The position numbers and the translations under genes are program-made. From positions 1 to 56,514 of the forward strand of contig UREY01000012.1 of the NCBI GenBank assembly GCA_900546915.1: 56,514 nt of DNA, in the 5' to 3' direction. This document shows, piece after piece, positions 32,442 to 40,719 of this stretch (position 1 is its first letter; every line of letters starts with the position of its first letter). Source of the stretch: an uncultured Eubacteriales bacterium (GTDB taxonomy: Bacteria > Bacillota > Clostridia > Oscillospirales > Oscillospiraceae). Under the pieces are notes generated by a model that did no database searches, had not been told where the DNA came from, and saw only the letters and a list, made by a program, of their open reading frames with translations.

Positions 32442-33302
32442 ATGGGATTTTTAAGTGAGATTATTCCGGAAACACTGCCCGAAGTCCAGGCAGTCAAGGG
32501 GTTTTTCGACTCGCTGACGCTGCAAAAAGTAATACCCCCCCTCATTTTACTGGCTGTGGGCCTGGTGGCCGTCCGTTTGATGCTGCGGCTATTCGAACGG
32601 GCCCTGGAGCGGTCCAAGCTGGAGCGGGCCGCCTATGCCATGCTCCGGTCGGTGATGAAGGTGCTGCTGTATTTTATTTTGCTGCTTTTGGTCGCTGGGC
32701 AGCTGGGAGTTGACGTCTCCAGCCTGATTGCCGTCTTAAGCGTCGTCTCTCTGGCCCTTTCCCTCGCTGTACAGGGCGCGCTCACCAACGTGGTGGGCGG
32801 CATCACCCTGCTCACCACCCACCCCTTCAAAGCGGGCGATTACATTGAGCTGGGAGACCAGGCCGGCACCGTTGTAGAGGTCGGCGTCACATACACCAAG
32901 CTGCAAACCGCAGACAATAAAACCATCTGCATTCCCAACAGCACCGCCGCCTCCGCCCAAATCACCAACTTTTCCGCTGCCGGAACGCGGCGCATGGAGC
33001 TCACCGTCTCGGCTTCCTATGACAGCCCTGTGGAAACCGTCAAAGCCGCCCTGCTGCGGGCAGCCAATACGCCCACTACGCTCTTCACGCCTGCTCCTTT
33101 CGTCGGCGTCAAAGAATACGCAGACAGCGCAATCGTCTACATCCTACAGGTCTGGGCCGCAACGGAGGACTACTGGACAACCTATTACACCATCAACGAA
33201 GCCATCAGCCGGGAATTTGCCCAGGATCACATTGAGATGACGTATCCCCACTTAAACGTCCACCTGGACGGAACGGCGTTTCCCCAAAACCGCAACCCAT
33301 AG
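32442..33302 (+). CDS. mscS: Small-conductance mechanosensitive channel
   Basis: This encodes 286 residues of MscS, the membrane channel that opens on hypo-osmotic shock. Three N-terminal membrane segments end with the pore helix region AVLSVVSLALSLAVQGALTN (about residues 95-115, alanine/glycine-rich). The conserved THPFKAGDYIEL and the TVVEVGVTYTKLQTADNKTICIPNS beta domain follow. The C-terminal alpha/beta vestibule domain is complete. GGAGG precedes the start. It is followed by the sigma-factor gene after 48 bp and may be partly co-transcribed with it. Confidence 0.95.
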   Translation: MGFLSEIIPETLPEVQAVKGFFDSLTLQKVIPPLILLAVGLVAVRLMLRLFERALERSKLERAAYAMLRSVMKVLLYFILLLLVAGQLGVDVSSLIAVLSVVSLALSLAVQGALTNVVGGITLLTTHPFKAGDYIELGDQAGTVVEVGVTYTKLQTADNKTICIPNSTAASAQITNFSAAGTRRMELTVSASYDSPVETVKAALLRAANTPTTLFTPAPFVGVKEYADSAIVYILQVWAATEDYWTTYYTINEAISREFAQDHIEMTYPHLNVHLDGTAFPQNRNP

Positions 33303-33350
33303 CCCCGAATTTCCGTCTGTATTTTTGGAAGACATAGGAGGCACGTACCT

Positions 33351-33902
33351 GTGGATGACAATCAGATTATCGCCCTGTACTGGCAGCGAAACGAGCAGGC
33401 CATCTCAGAGACAGAGACAAAATACGGTTCCTATTGCCGTTCCATTGTCTACGGTATCCTGCAAAATGGCGCGGATACTGAAGAATGCATCAACGACACC
33501 TGGCTCCGGGCCTGGGACGCCATCCCGCCTCAGAAACCGGCACGGCTCTCTGCCTTTTTGGGCCGCATCGCCCGGAATCTGGCCCTGGACCGGTATGATT
33601 ACAACCATGCAGCCAAGCGCTCCGGCTCCTTCGACCAGCTGCTCTCCGAACTCAACGAGTGCATTCCCTGCTCCCGGGACGACTTTGCCCGGATGGAGCT
33701 GACCCAGATCCTGAACAGCTTTTTTCGCACACTGCCCGAGGCGCACCGGAATTTGTTTCTCCGCCGCTACTGGTACTGCGAATCCATAGAGGAGCTGGGA
33801 CGCCGATATCGGATGAGCCAAAGCGCCGTAAAATCCCGCCTGTTCCGCACCCGGAACAAACTGAAAGCATATTTGGAAAAGGAGGGCGTTGGAATTGAAT
33901 GA
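33351..33902 (+). CDS. ECF-type RNA polymerase sigma factor
   Basis: This encodes 183 residues from a GTG start nine bases after AGGAGG. Region 2 (SIVYGILQNGADTEECINDTWLRAWDAIP) and region 4 (RYWYCESIEELGRRYRMSQSAVKSRLFRTRNKLKAYL) are typical of extracytoplasmic-function sigma factors. The overlapping downstream gene encodes a single-span protein that probably acts as its anti-sigma factor. Many Clostridia carry such pairs for envelope stress. The regulon is unknown. The proximity to mscS suggests osmotic or envelope stress, but that is inference. Confidence 0.92.
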   Translation: MDDNQIIALYWQRNEQAISETETKYGSYCRSIVYGILQNGADTEECINDTWLRAWDAIPPQKPARLSAFLGRIARNLALDRYDYNHAAKRSGSFDQLLSELNECIPCSRDDFARMELTQILNSFFRTLPEAHRNLFLRRYWYCESIEELGRRYRMSQSAVKSRLFRTRNKLKAYLEKEGVGIE

Positions 33903-34563
33903 AAAAGATCTGTTCCGTGCCTTGGGCGACGTGGACGACACATGGCTTGCCGCTGCAGAAGCCCCTCCTCAAAAAAGAAAGCCCCGGCTCGCCGGAGGCC
34001 TGATTGCCGCCTGTCTCTGCGTAGCCGCCCTGGCCCTGACCGCCTCTGATCTGTCATCGGTTTTCCATAACGGCGCCTCCTCCGACGGCCTCCCTGCGAC
34101 AGCCGCCAATGGAAGTCCGGAGGTCTTGGACAAAGAGTCCAGAGTCACACCGGAAGCTGCGGATCAGACGCCGGCCCATTTCTCTGCAGATCCGGAGGCC
34201 GCCGTCCCGGATGCCCAGCCCTATGCTCTGACCACAGAACCCGCCGCAACTTATGAGGCGTGTCCCGCTGATTTTTCTTTTACCCTGTCCTGGGACGGGA
34301 ACACATACGACAGCGAAACCGGCGTCCTGACCTGGGCGAACGGGCAGAGCGATGACCGGCCCATGACGGAGGATCTACGCCAAGCGGCTTGGACGCTGCT
34401 GTCCGGCCTGGAGCTGCCGGAAGGCGGCAGCGGCGGTGCCTTGACCCTCGCCCTGCAGGCCAACGGCCACGCCAGCTCTGCCAGCCTCAGCTGGGATGAC
34501 GAAGGCCCGGTCCTGTCCGCCCTACGGGAGCTGATCGATCTGCTCACTTCTGAAGGAGCCTAA
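33895..34563 (+). CDS. Probable anti-sigma factor (single-span membrane protein)
   Basis: This encodes 222 residues from a TTG start at 33895, chosen because GGAGG at 33881-33885 is at proper spacing. The TTG at 33889 is too near it. The start overlaps the sigma gene by eight bases. The cytoplasmic N-terminus (MNEKDLFRALGDVDDTWLAAA) precedes one membrane segment (about residues 31-50, GGLIAACLCVAALALT) and a serine/threonine/proline-rich extracellular linker. A C-terminal domain of the DUF type follows (SFTLSWDGNTYDSETGVLTW). This arrangement is typical of regulators encoded behind ECF sigma factors in Clostridia. No zinc-binding anti-sigma motif is visible, so the role rests on context. Confidence 0.7.
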   Translation: MNEKDLFRALGDVDDTWLAAAEAPPQKRKPRLAGGLIAACLCVAALALTASDLSSVFHNGASSDGLPATAANGSPEVLDKESRVTPEAADQTPAHFSADPEAAVPDAQPYALTTEPAATYEACPADFSFTLSWDGNTYDSETGVLTWANGQSDDRPMTEDLRQAAWTLLSGLELPEGGSGGALTLALQANGHASSASLSWDDEGPVLSALRELIDLLTSEGA

Positions 34564-34572
34564 ACAGAAACA

Positions 34573-34604
34573 GTCCCCTCCGGCACGAGCCGGAGGGGAC
34601 TTTG
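34573..34604. terminator. Bidirectional terminator between sigma/anti-sigma genes and the folate operon
   Basis: A perfect 12-bp stem (34573-34584 with 34589-34600) with a 4-nt loop lies between the convergent stop codons at 34563 and 34617. T-rich sequence follows on both strands (TTTGT on plus, TGTTTCTGTTT on minus). Confidence 0.8.
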
Positions 34605-34616
34605 TAACAGAAATTT

Positions 34617-35951
34617 TTATCTGGACCGAACGGCCCGGCGCTCTTCCCGCGTCTTGCAGAACTGCTCCAGCTGAGGCACCAGAACCAGCGCCACGAAGGC
34701 CGCCGTAAAGCCGCCGTTATACAGGCAGAAGCCGCCGTGCAGCAGAGGCACGCTGGTCACCAGGCAGTAATGGAGGGCGCCTGCCAGGATGCCGAAGGGC
34801 CAGCCATATTTCCCGGAGATGGGAGACAGCCCGTTGGCAAAGCACAGACCCACCACAATGGCCTGGGCATTGATCCCCTGGGCAAAGGTTCCGCCCGCCA
34901 GGCCGGCCAACCAGCCCATGAGATAGGAGGCCGCTACATAGCCGATCATAATCGGCCACACCGTCTTGGGGTTGCTTCCGGAATTGCAGCAGGCCAGCAT
35001 ACAGAAAATGCAGCCGAAGGTCACCGCATTAAACGTGGCTCCGATGATATTGTAGTACAGCACAATGAACAAGCCGTACAGACCCACGTTCATCAGCATG
35101 GCCGCTTTGCCGAACTTCTTGCTGAAGTCCACCCCATGGGCAGGATCCCGCAACAGGTTCCAGAAGGCCCCGGGCTTGCAGCCCATCAGCAGGGCAAACA
35201 CAATGCATAATCCGAATACCACAAAACAGAATATGTTGGTGATGCTCCAGGACGCCACCTGCAGCGCCTCCGTAGCCGGAGCCGCCGGAGTCTCCAAGCC
35301 CATGGTCTTGTACAGGATTGCCTGGAGGAAGAAGGCCGTCATACCCACCGGCACGGCGGCGGAGTAAAGGTCATAGCCCTTGTGGACCTTGGGCGAGTGG
35401 GCCATACCGGCCGGCAGGAAGAAGCCGATCACAAGCCCTACACCCAACGCCAGCAGAATGCCCGTCCAGGTAAATCCCACCACCTCCCCATGGGGATAGC
35501 GGATCATCAGGTCCGTAATCAGGGGCGCAATGCCCGTAGAATACAGCATGGCGTTGACCTGCCCTGAGACCTTCTCCTTCTTAACCAGGCAGTACAGCGC
35601 CACGCCCAGGAAAGTAAACCAAATATTGAGCACGTTAATGCCCCAGGCGCTGAAGCCTGCCGTCAGAAGGAAGGCAAGGGTAGATACGTTGTTGGCCGTG
35701 ACGCCCGGCAGGCAGTACAGCACGGTGCAGACCAGGCATACCAAGCCGATATTGAGAAAAGTGGCGGCATAGCCCCCCACGGCAAAGTAGTTGGTCGATA
35801 CCTTGGACGGCTGAGAGACAATGCTCCAAAGGCCGGAAAACATGGAGCCCCGATCCGGCATGATCACAGCCGCAACCAAAAATGCCACAGTAAAGAAGGC
35901 GAACAGCAGCTTCAGGAAGCTGCTGGGAGACAGTTCCTTAATTCTCTTCAT
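34617..35951 (-). CDS. DUF1576 family polytopic membrane protein
   Basis: This encodes a 444-residue integral membrane protein with about ten or more helices. It resembles the DUF1576 (PF07613) family in length and in conserved stretches such as AWGINVLNIWFTFLG, GFTWTGILLALGVGL and ANGLSPISGKYGWPFGILAGALHYCLV. AAGGAG precedes the start. It is the last gene of the fhs-fchA-folD operon, 73 bp behind folD, with no terminator between. Members are uncharacterised. Its position suggests transport linked to one-carbon metabolism, for instance formate, a folate or an amino acid, but this is inference from context only. Confidence 0.8.
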   Translation of the reverse strand: MKRIKELSPSSFLKLLFAFFTVAFLVAAVIMPDRGSMFSGLWSIVSQPSKVSTNYFAVGGYAATFLNIGLVCLVCTVLYCLPGVTANNVSTLAFLLTAGFSAWGINVLNIWFTFLGVALYCLVKKEKVSGQVNAMLYSTGIAPLITDLMIRYPHGEVVGFTWTGILLALGVGLVIGFFLPAGMAHSPKVHKGYDLYSAAVPVGMTAFFLQAILYKTMGLETPAAPATEALQVASWSITNIFCFVVFGLCIVFALLMGCKPGAFWNLLRDPAHGVDFSKKFGKAAMLMNVGLYGLFIVLYYNIIGATFNAVTFGCIFCMLACCNSGSNPKTVWPIMIGYVAASYLMGWLAGLAGGTFAQGINAQAIVVGLCFANGLSPISGKYGWPFGILAGALHYCLVTSVPLLHGGFCLYNGGFTAAFVALVLVPQLEQFCKTREERRAVRSR

Positions 35952-36024
35952 AGCAAATACTCCTTCTTTTCAAAAGTGGGCGCCGCAACCTTCCCATGCT
36001 TCGCAGCGCCCACTGTAGAAACGG

Positions 36025-36903
36025 TTATGCCCGCTCGGCGGCCTCCACCACATGCTTCATGAGAACCGAAGTGGTGACGGAGCCGACGCCGCCGGGAACC
36101 GGCGTGATGGCCTCCACAATGGGCTCCACTTCCTCGAATACCGCATCGCCGGCAATGGCGCCTTTTCCGCCTTTGCTGTTGGGCTTATTGGGATCCCAAT
36201 TGATGGACACATCAATCACCACCTGGCCGGGCCGCACAAAATCCTTCGTCAGGCTGCCCAGAACACCGGCGGAAGACACCAAAATATCGGCCGAACGCGC
36301 CACCTCCGCCGTGTTGACGGTTTTGGTGTGGCAGACGGTCACTGTGGCATGCTTGCCCATAAGCATCATGGCGGCCGGCTTGCCCACCACCAGGCTCCGG
36401 CCAATTACAACGGCGGACTTGCCCTTGCAGTCGATGCCGTAATAGTCCAGAATCTCCATGCAGGCCTCGGGGGTGCAGGGGGCATACCCCAGATCGGTCC
36501 GGCCCTCGAAGACACCGGCGTTGCTCAGGTCCGTCATGCAATCCACGTCCTTCTTTGGATCCAGACGGTTGCAAATCTCATTTTGATCCCCCTTCAGATG
36601 CTTCGGCAGGGGGCGGAACATGAGCACGCCGTGAATGGCGGTGTCTGCATTGATCTCATCAATGGTGGCCAAAAGGGCTTCCTTGGTCACATCCTCGGGA
36701 AGCTCGTATTTCTTGACTGCCACACCCACCAGCTCAGCCCGTTTGGTCGCGCCCTTTTCATAGGACAAGTCGCTGGGATTGGCGCCGCAGCGGACGATGG
36801 CCAAGGTGGGCACTATGCCCTTTTCTCTCAACGCGGCTGTGCGCTCCATCAATTTTCCATTGAGCGCATCGGTCACTTCCTTGCCCAGTAACAGTTTTGC
36901 CAT
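36025..36903 (-). CDS. folD: Bifunctional methylene-tetrahydrofolate dehydrogenase/cyclohydrolase
   Basis: This encodes 292 residues of FolD, which interconverts 5,10-methenyl- and 5,10-methylene-tetrahydrofolate using NAD(P) and can hydrolyse methenyl- to formyl-folate. Diagnostic motifs are SYEKGATKRAELVG (catalytic lysine region), GVLMFRPLPKHL, the signature VIGRSLVVGKPAAMMLM and the C-terminal PVPGGVGSVTTSVLMKHVV. The start at 36903 follows GGAGGG. It directly follows fchA, with only one base between the fchA stop and this start. It acts in the methyl branch of the Wood-Ljungdahl pathway. Confidence 0.96.
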   Translation of the reverse strand: MAKLLLGKEVTDALNGKLMERTAALREKGIVPTLAIVRCGANPSDLSYEKGATKRAELVGVAVKKYELPEDVTKEALLATIDEINADTAIHGVLMFRPLPKHLKGDQNEICNRLDPKKDVDCMTDLSNAGVFEGRTDLGYAPCTPEACMEILDYYGIDCKGKSAVVIGRSLVVGKPAAMMLMGKHATVTVCHTKTVNTAEVARSADILVSSAGVLGSLTKDFVRPGQVVIDVSINWDPNKPNSKGGKGAIAGDAVFEEVEPIVEAITPVPGGVGSVTTSVLMKHVVEAAERA

Positions 36904-36904
36904 C

Positions 36905-37540
36905 TCAAATTCCCTCCGATCCCTTGAAAAATCCGGCTTTGACCCGCTCAAAAATCTGATCGGCCAGTGCGCCGTAGGTGTCCAAAAGGCCCAGGCACTT
37001 GGCGTTCATCTCCTCGGCCACTTCCCGGTTCTTCAACGTCTTGGTGTTGATGAACACGTTGAGAGAGGCTGCCTGCAGAGCGGCCTTCACGCATACGGCG
37101 CCGCAACCGGCGTCGGACACCGCCAGGCGGCTGCCCTTGGCGGCAAATACGGAAATCGCGTCCAAAGCCTGACCGCACAGCTCCATAATCCGCATGGGGA
37201 CGGCGCAGGCCGTCACGGTAGCCTCCTCCAGGATCTGATCCCGATTGGGGTCGTCCTTGGGGATGCCGTAGGCCTTGGCCAGAGGCTCGAATCCCACGGC
37301 GTCGGCCGCAACCTGATCCAAAAGCTCCGCCTGAAGGGCGTCGCACTTGGCCTTCAGGGCCAGAATTTCCTCTTCCACATCTGCATATTTTTTCTTTCCC
37401 ACGGTCAGTGAGCCCACCATGTTGCCCAAAGCCGTGCCCACAGCGCCCACCAGGGCCGCCGCGCCGCCGCCGCCGGGCGTGGGCGCGCTGGAAGCCAGCA
37501 CTTCCACAAACTTGCGGCAGGATTCCTTGGTCATATCCAT
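36905..37540 (-). CDS. fchA: Methenyl-tetrahydrofolate cyclohydrolase of the FTCD cyclodeaminase family
   Basis: This encodes 211 residues of the cyclodeaminase/cyclohydrolase family. In acetogens FchA converts formyl- to methenyl-tetrahydrofolate. The motif STPTPGGGGAAALVGA-type loop (here SSAPTPGGGGAAALVGAVG, about residues 17-35) is diagnostic, and the all-helical remainder fits. AAGGAGC precedes the start. It stands between an unknown small protein gene and folD, in an operon led by formate-tetrahydrofolate ligase. A dedicated cyclohydrolase beside folD is common in acetogenic and amino-acid-fermenting Clostridia. Confidence 0.93.
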   Translation of the reverse strand: MDMTKESCRKFVEVLASSAPTPGGGGAAALVGAVGTALGNMVGSLTVGKKKYADVEEEILALKAKCDALQAELLDQVAADAVGFEPLAKAYGIPKDDPNRDQILEEATVTACAVPMRIMELCGQALDAISVFAAKGSRLAVSDAGCGAVCVKAALQAASLNVFINTKTLKNREVAEEMNAKCLGLLDTYGALADQIFERVKAGFFKGSEGI

Positions 37541-37552
37541 AAATCTTGCTCC

Positions 37553-37921
37553 TTATGTTGTCATGATTTCAGGCCGGAAGAAGATCAGCACCCCCGGAAG
37601 CCAGGGCTCTGGAGCCGACGTCCCGGCCGTAAGCGCCAGCTCCTCCAGCTCTTCTACCTCCCAGGCAGATGGCGTCGTCCATTGCGCCGGGATGTTGAAA
37701 TACAAATGGGCATGTTCCCCGCCTTGAAGAGAACAGGTCTGAGCCGCCAGCTCTTTCCAGTCCTCCTCCACTCGTCCAAACACACGAACAACCGTCGTCC
37801 GCGCCTCCTGCCTGCGGTTGACAGCCATCACCAGAACATTCAGGCTTTGGCCGCGCCGGGCAGGATTCTCTGCAGGGATCAAGCCTACGCAAGCAATTGG
37901 TTCCATTTCTTTCCCCGTCAT
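37553..37921 (-). CDS. Unknown small protein in the folate operon
   Basis: This encodes 122 residues with no signal peptide or membrane segment. It is rich in short predicted strands (LNVLVMAVNRRQEARTTVVRVFGR, HAHLYFNIPAQW) and has a proline/glutamate-rich C-terminus, suggesting a compact beta-sandwich. The start is uncertain. ATG at 37921 has no clear ribosome-binding site, whereas the internal ATG six codons on has GGGGAAAG before it. I do not recognise the family. It sits between fhs and fchA, 12 bp before fchA, so it is expressed with the C1 enzymes and may regulate or scaffold them. Confidence 0.6.
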   Translation of the reverse strand: MTGKEMEPIACVGLIPAENPARRGQSLNVLVMAVNRRQEARTTVVRVFGRVEEDWKELAAQTCSLQGGEHAHLYFNIPAQWTTPSAWEVEELEELALTAGTSAPEPWLPGVLIFFRPEIMTT

Positions 37922-37938
37922 ACCGGTAACACCCGAAA

Positions 37939-37965
37939 GGCGCAGGCGGCGAAGCCGCCTGCGCC
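37939..37965 (-). terminator. Strong GC hairpin between fhs and the downstream operon genes
   Basis: A perfect 12-bp GC stem (37939-37950 with 37954-37965) with a 3-nt loop lies 17 bp after the fhs stop, followed on the minus strand by TTTC. The short T run suggests partial termination or mRNA end protection, making fhs mRNA more abundant than that of the genes behind it. Confidence 0.6.
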
Positions 37966-37981
37966 CAACAGTTCGATTTAT

Positions 37982-39655
37982 TTAGAACAGGCCGGAGATC
38001 TTGCCGTTCTCATCCACGTCGATCCGCTCTGCAGCAGGAACCTTGGGAAGACCGGGCATGGTCATGATCTCACCGGTGAGGGCAACCAGGAAGCCGGCGC
38101 CGGCCGCGACCTTGATGTTCCGTACCGTGACGGTAAAGCCCACCGGAGCGCCCAGCTTGGTCTGATCGTCCGTGAAGGAATACTGGGTCTTGGCCATGCA
38201 GATGGGCATCTTGTCGTAGCCCAGCTCGGTCAAGGTCTTGATCTGCTTTTCTGCGTTGGCCGTGAAGTTCACGGCGTCACCATGATAGATCTTCTTGACA
38301 ATGGCCTCGATCTTCTCCTTGATGGGCAGATCCAGCTCATAGGAGAAGGTGAAGTCGTTGGGCTGATCGCACAGGCGGATGACCTCCTTGGCCAGCTCTA
38401 CGCCGCCTTCGCCGCCCTTGGCCCAAACCTCGGACAGGGCCACATTGACGCCCAGCTCCTTGCACTTGCGCTCCACCAGCTGCAGCTCGGCCTCGGTGTC
38501 CTGGGGGAAGCGGTTGATGGCCACCACGCAGGGCAGCTTGTAAACCTGGGTGATGTTCTCCACATGCCGCAGCAGGTTGGGCAGGCCCTTCTCCAGAGCC
38601 TCCAGATTTTCCTTGCCGGTCTCGGCCTTGGGCACGCCGCCGTTGTACTTCAGGGCCCGGACTGTGGCAACCAGGACCACGCAGTTGGGCTTCAGGCCGG
38701 CCATCCGGCACTTGATGTCCAGGAACTTCTCCGCGCCCAGGTCTGCGCCGAAGCCGGCCTCGGTGACGGTGTAGTCGGACAGCCGCATGGCAATCTTGGT
38801 GGCGGTGACGGAGTTGCAGCCGTGGGCGATGTTGGCGAAGGGGCCGCCATGTACAAAAGCAGGGGTATGTTCCAGGGTCTGAACCAGGTTGGGCTTCAGC
38901 GCGTCCTTCAGCAGGGCGGCCATAGCGCCCTGGGCCTTCAGGTCGCCGGCCGTGACGGGCTTGCCGTCCCGGGTGTAACCCACAACCAGCCGAGCCAGGC
39001 GGGCCTTCAGATCGTTGATGTCGGAGGCCAGGCACAGAACCGCCATGATTTCGGAGGCCACCGTGATGTCGTAGCCGTCCTCACGGGGGGTGCCGTTGGC
39101 CTTACCGCCCAGGCCGTCCACCACAAAGCGCAGCTGCCGGTCGTTCATATCCACACAGCGGCGCCAGGTGATCTGGCGGGGGTCGAGATTCAGAGCGTTG
39201 CCCTGATAAATATGGTTATCCACCATGGCAGCCAGCAGGTTGTTGGCAGCGCCAATGGCGTGGAAGTCGCCGGTAAAGTGCAGGTTGATGTCCTCCATGG
39301 GGACAACCTGTGCGTAGCCGCCGCCGGCAGCGCCGCCCTTCACACCGAACACAGGGCCCAGAGAAGGCTCACGCAGAGCAACCAGGACGTTCTTGCCCAG
39401 CTTCCGCATGCCATCGGCCAGACCGACTGTGGTCGTGGTCTTACCCTCGCCGGCAGGCGTGGGGTTGATGGCGGTGACGAGGATCAGCTTGCCATCGGGC
39501 CGCTGGACCTCTTTGAGAATGTTGTAGTCGACCTTCGCCTTGTACTTGCCGTACTGCTCCAGGTACTTTTCGTCCACACCGGCGGTCTTGGCCACTTCGG
39601 TAATGGGCTGCATGGTGGTTTCCTGTGCGATTTCGATGTCTGTTTTGAATGCCAT
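37982..39655 (-). CDS. fhs: Formate-tetrahydrofolate ligase
   Basis: This encodes 557 residues, the expected length. It catalyses ATP-dependent formation of 10-formyl-tetrahydrofolate from formate, the entry step of the methyl branch. The ATP-binding loop [15 protein letters not shown] is at about 65-79, and the characteristic [19 protein letters not shown] and [18 protein letters not shown] follow. The start at 39655 follows AAGGAGAG. An upstream in-frame ATG would add 60 non-homologous residues. It leads the operon fhs-unknown-fchA-folD-DUF1576. Confidence 0.98.
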   Translation of the reverse strand: MAFKTDIEIAQETTMQPITEVAKTAGVDEKYLEQYGKYKAKVDYNILKEVQRPDGKLILVTAINPTPAGEGKTTTTVGLADGMRKLGKNVLVALREPSLGPVFGVKGGAAGGGYAQVVPMEDINLHFTGDFHAIGAANNLLAAMVDNHIYQGNALNLDPRQITWRRCVDMNDRQLRFVVDGLGGKANGTPREDGYDITVASEIMAVLCLASDINDLKARLARLVVGYTRDGKPVTAGDLKAQGAMAALLKDALKPNLVQTLEHTPAFVHGGPFANIAHGCNSVTATKIAMRLSDYTVTEAGFGADLGAEKFLDIKCRMAGLKPNCVVLVATVRALKYNGGVPKAETGKENLEALEKGLPNLLRHVENITQVYKLPCVVAINRFPQDTEAELQLVERKCKELGVNVALSEVWAKGGEGGVELAKEVIRLCDQPNDFTFSYELDLPIKEKIEAIVKKIYHGDAVNFTANAEKQIKTLTELGYDKMPICMAKTQYSFTDDQTKLGAPVGFTVTVRNIKVAAGAGFLVALTGEIMTMPGLPKVPAAERIDVDENGKISGLF

Positions 39656-39802
39656 AATATTACTCTCCTTGTATTGTTGTTGGTACCCTGCCGTTATAAT
39701 GGCCCGGGCCCATACAGGATTTACGCGCAAAGCCGTTGGTATGACTTTACACATAGGGGATGGCTGGTAAAAGCGTTCATTACGTACGCTTTTATCGATA
39801 TA

Positions 39803-39831
39803 GTTGTACCATTGTTTGGGCAGATTGTCAA
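39803..39831 (-). promoter_or_regulatory. Promoter of the fhs operon
   Basis: A perfect TTGACA (39826-39831) and TACAAC (39803-39808) are separated by 17 bp on the minus strand. The transcript would have a leader of about 140 nt that begins with a hairpin (arms AAAAGCG/CGCTTTT near 39771-39795). I found no match to the THF or ZTP riboswitch consensus. The rest of the interval 39656-40060 is AT-rich spacer with the divergent promoter of the next gene. Confidence 0.7.
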
Positions 39832-39997
39832 CCAAAATCTTTGTGGGACGCGTACTTTTTACATTTTGACGAAAATCGCCTTCCCATACCTCTTTCTTTT
39901 GTTTATTTGGTATTTTTTTATCGATAGTGACGTATCAACTACACTCTCTTCTGTCCGCGCTCCAGTGACAGGGGTACAAAATTTCAAATCCGTCCCG

Positions 39998-40026
39998 TTT
40001 ACATTCGCAGAGTCCGGCTCTATAAT
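39998..40026 (+). promoter_or_regulatory. Promoter of the small membrane protein gene
   Basis: TTTACA (39998-40003) and a perfect TATAAT (40021-40026) are 17 bp apart, 34 bp before the start at 40061. Confidence 0.7.
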
Positions 40027-40060
40027 AGAGCTATCATCTCTACCTCAGGAGGCAACCGCC

Positions 40061-40498
40061 ATGAAACATTCTCCCATTTGGCGCCGAGCCGCAGCCGTCT
40101 GTCATCTGTCCGCCGTTCTGGCTCCCGCCGCCTGGCTGTACTTTCAGAACCGGGCGGGAAACCGGTTTCACTGGTCGGATTTTGCCGGGACAGACCTTCT
40201 CATCTGCCTGATTTTCTCTCTGCTGCCCACGCTGCTGTTTTTCCTAGCCGCCTATCTTCAGCGCCGGCATCACCAGCCGGTCTGGGGAAATTTGCTGGCC
40301 AGTCTGTTCTTTCTCTTGGCAGCCGCCGGGTGGCTGTACACCCTGTGCGACAGCTGGAATCTCTGGGGCTCCCTGAGAGCCGCCGGTCTTTTGGCCCCCG
40401 GCCAAGTGCGCATGCTGAAAGCGGCGGCGGCAACCGGCGCCGTCTCTGCCCTTCTGCCGTCTTTGTCTCAAATTCCCGGCGCCCTACGCAAAAAATAA
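40061..40498 (+). CDS. Small membrane protein of unknown function
   Basis: This encodes 145 residues, with ATG 40061 preceded by CAGGAGG at good spacing and by a promoter. Four membrane segments are predicted (about 13-30, 42-65, 75-95 and 118-138), with a basic start (MKHSPIWRRAA) and end (ALRKK). A very long open frame on this strand begins 2.4 kb upstream but is antisense to fhs. Only this terminal part has its own signals. I do not recognise a family. It is a single-gene unit ending in a strong terminator that lies inside the convergent gene. Confidence 0.7.
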   Translation: MKHSPIWRRAAAVCHLSAVLAPAAWLYFQNRAGNRFHWSDFAGTDLLICLIFSLLPTLLFFLAAYLQRRHHQPVWGNLLASLFFLLAAAGWLYTLCDSWNLWGSLRAAGLLAPGQVRMLKAAAATGAVSALLPSLSQIPGALRKK

Positions 40499-40542
40499 GG
40501 CCGGGCCCGTTGCAAAATCGCTCTCTCCAAAAGTTAGAAATA

Positions 40543-40578
40543 GCGGGAGGAATCACAAAAACTCGTGGTTTCTCCCGC
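40543..40578. repeat. Inverted repeat (hairpin) between convergent genes
   Basis: GCGGGAG-GAATCAC (40543-40556) pairs with GTGGTTT-CTCCCGC (40565-40578) over 14 positions including two wobble pairs, with an 8-nt A-rich loop. T-rich sequence follows only weakly on either strand. It may be an auxiliary terminator upstream of the main one at 40680. Confidence 0.45.
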
Positions 40579-40679
40579 CAAAAAATTATGTAAAATTTCT
40601 GAAAAGCCTATTTTACAACCGTCCCGCGCTTTCCCGGGCAGCAGCTTTCCATTTGTCCCGGTGGAATTTCTTCTGTGCT

Positions 40680-40719
40680 CTCCCGCCGCAAGAATCACTT
40701 TGCGGCGGGAGCTTTTTTT
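40680..40719 (+). terminator. Terminator that overlaps the 3' coding end of the convergent gene
   Basis: A perfect 12-bp stem (40680-40691 with 40700-40711) is followed by CTTTTTTT. The 3' arm and T tract also encode the last residues and stop (from 40695) of the transglutaminase-like gene on the minus strand, whose C-terminus reads KKAPAAK. Confidence 0.85.

Noticed and set aside
39656..39800. THF or ZTP riboswitch in the fhs leader
   Set aside because: The leader has one simple hairpin but none of the conserved sequence blocks of either riboswitch.
37682..40060. The first 793 codons of a 938-codon plus-strand frame
   Set aside because: They are antisense to fhs and its leader. Only the terminal 145 codons, with their own promoter and AGGAGG, form a real gene (40061-40498).
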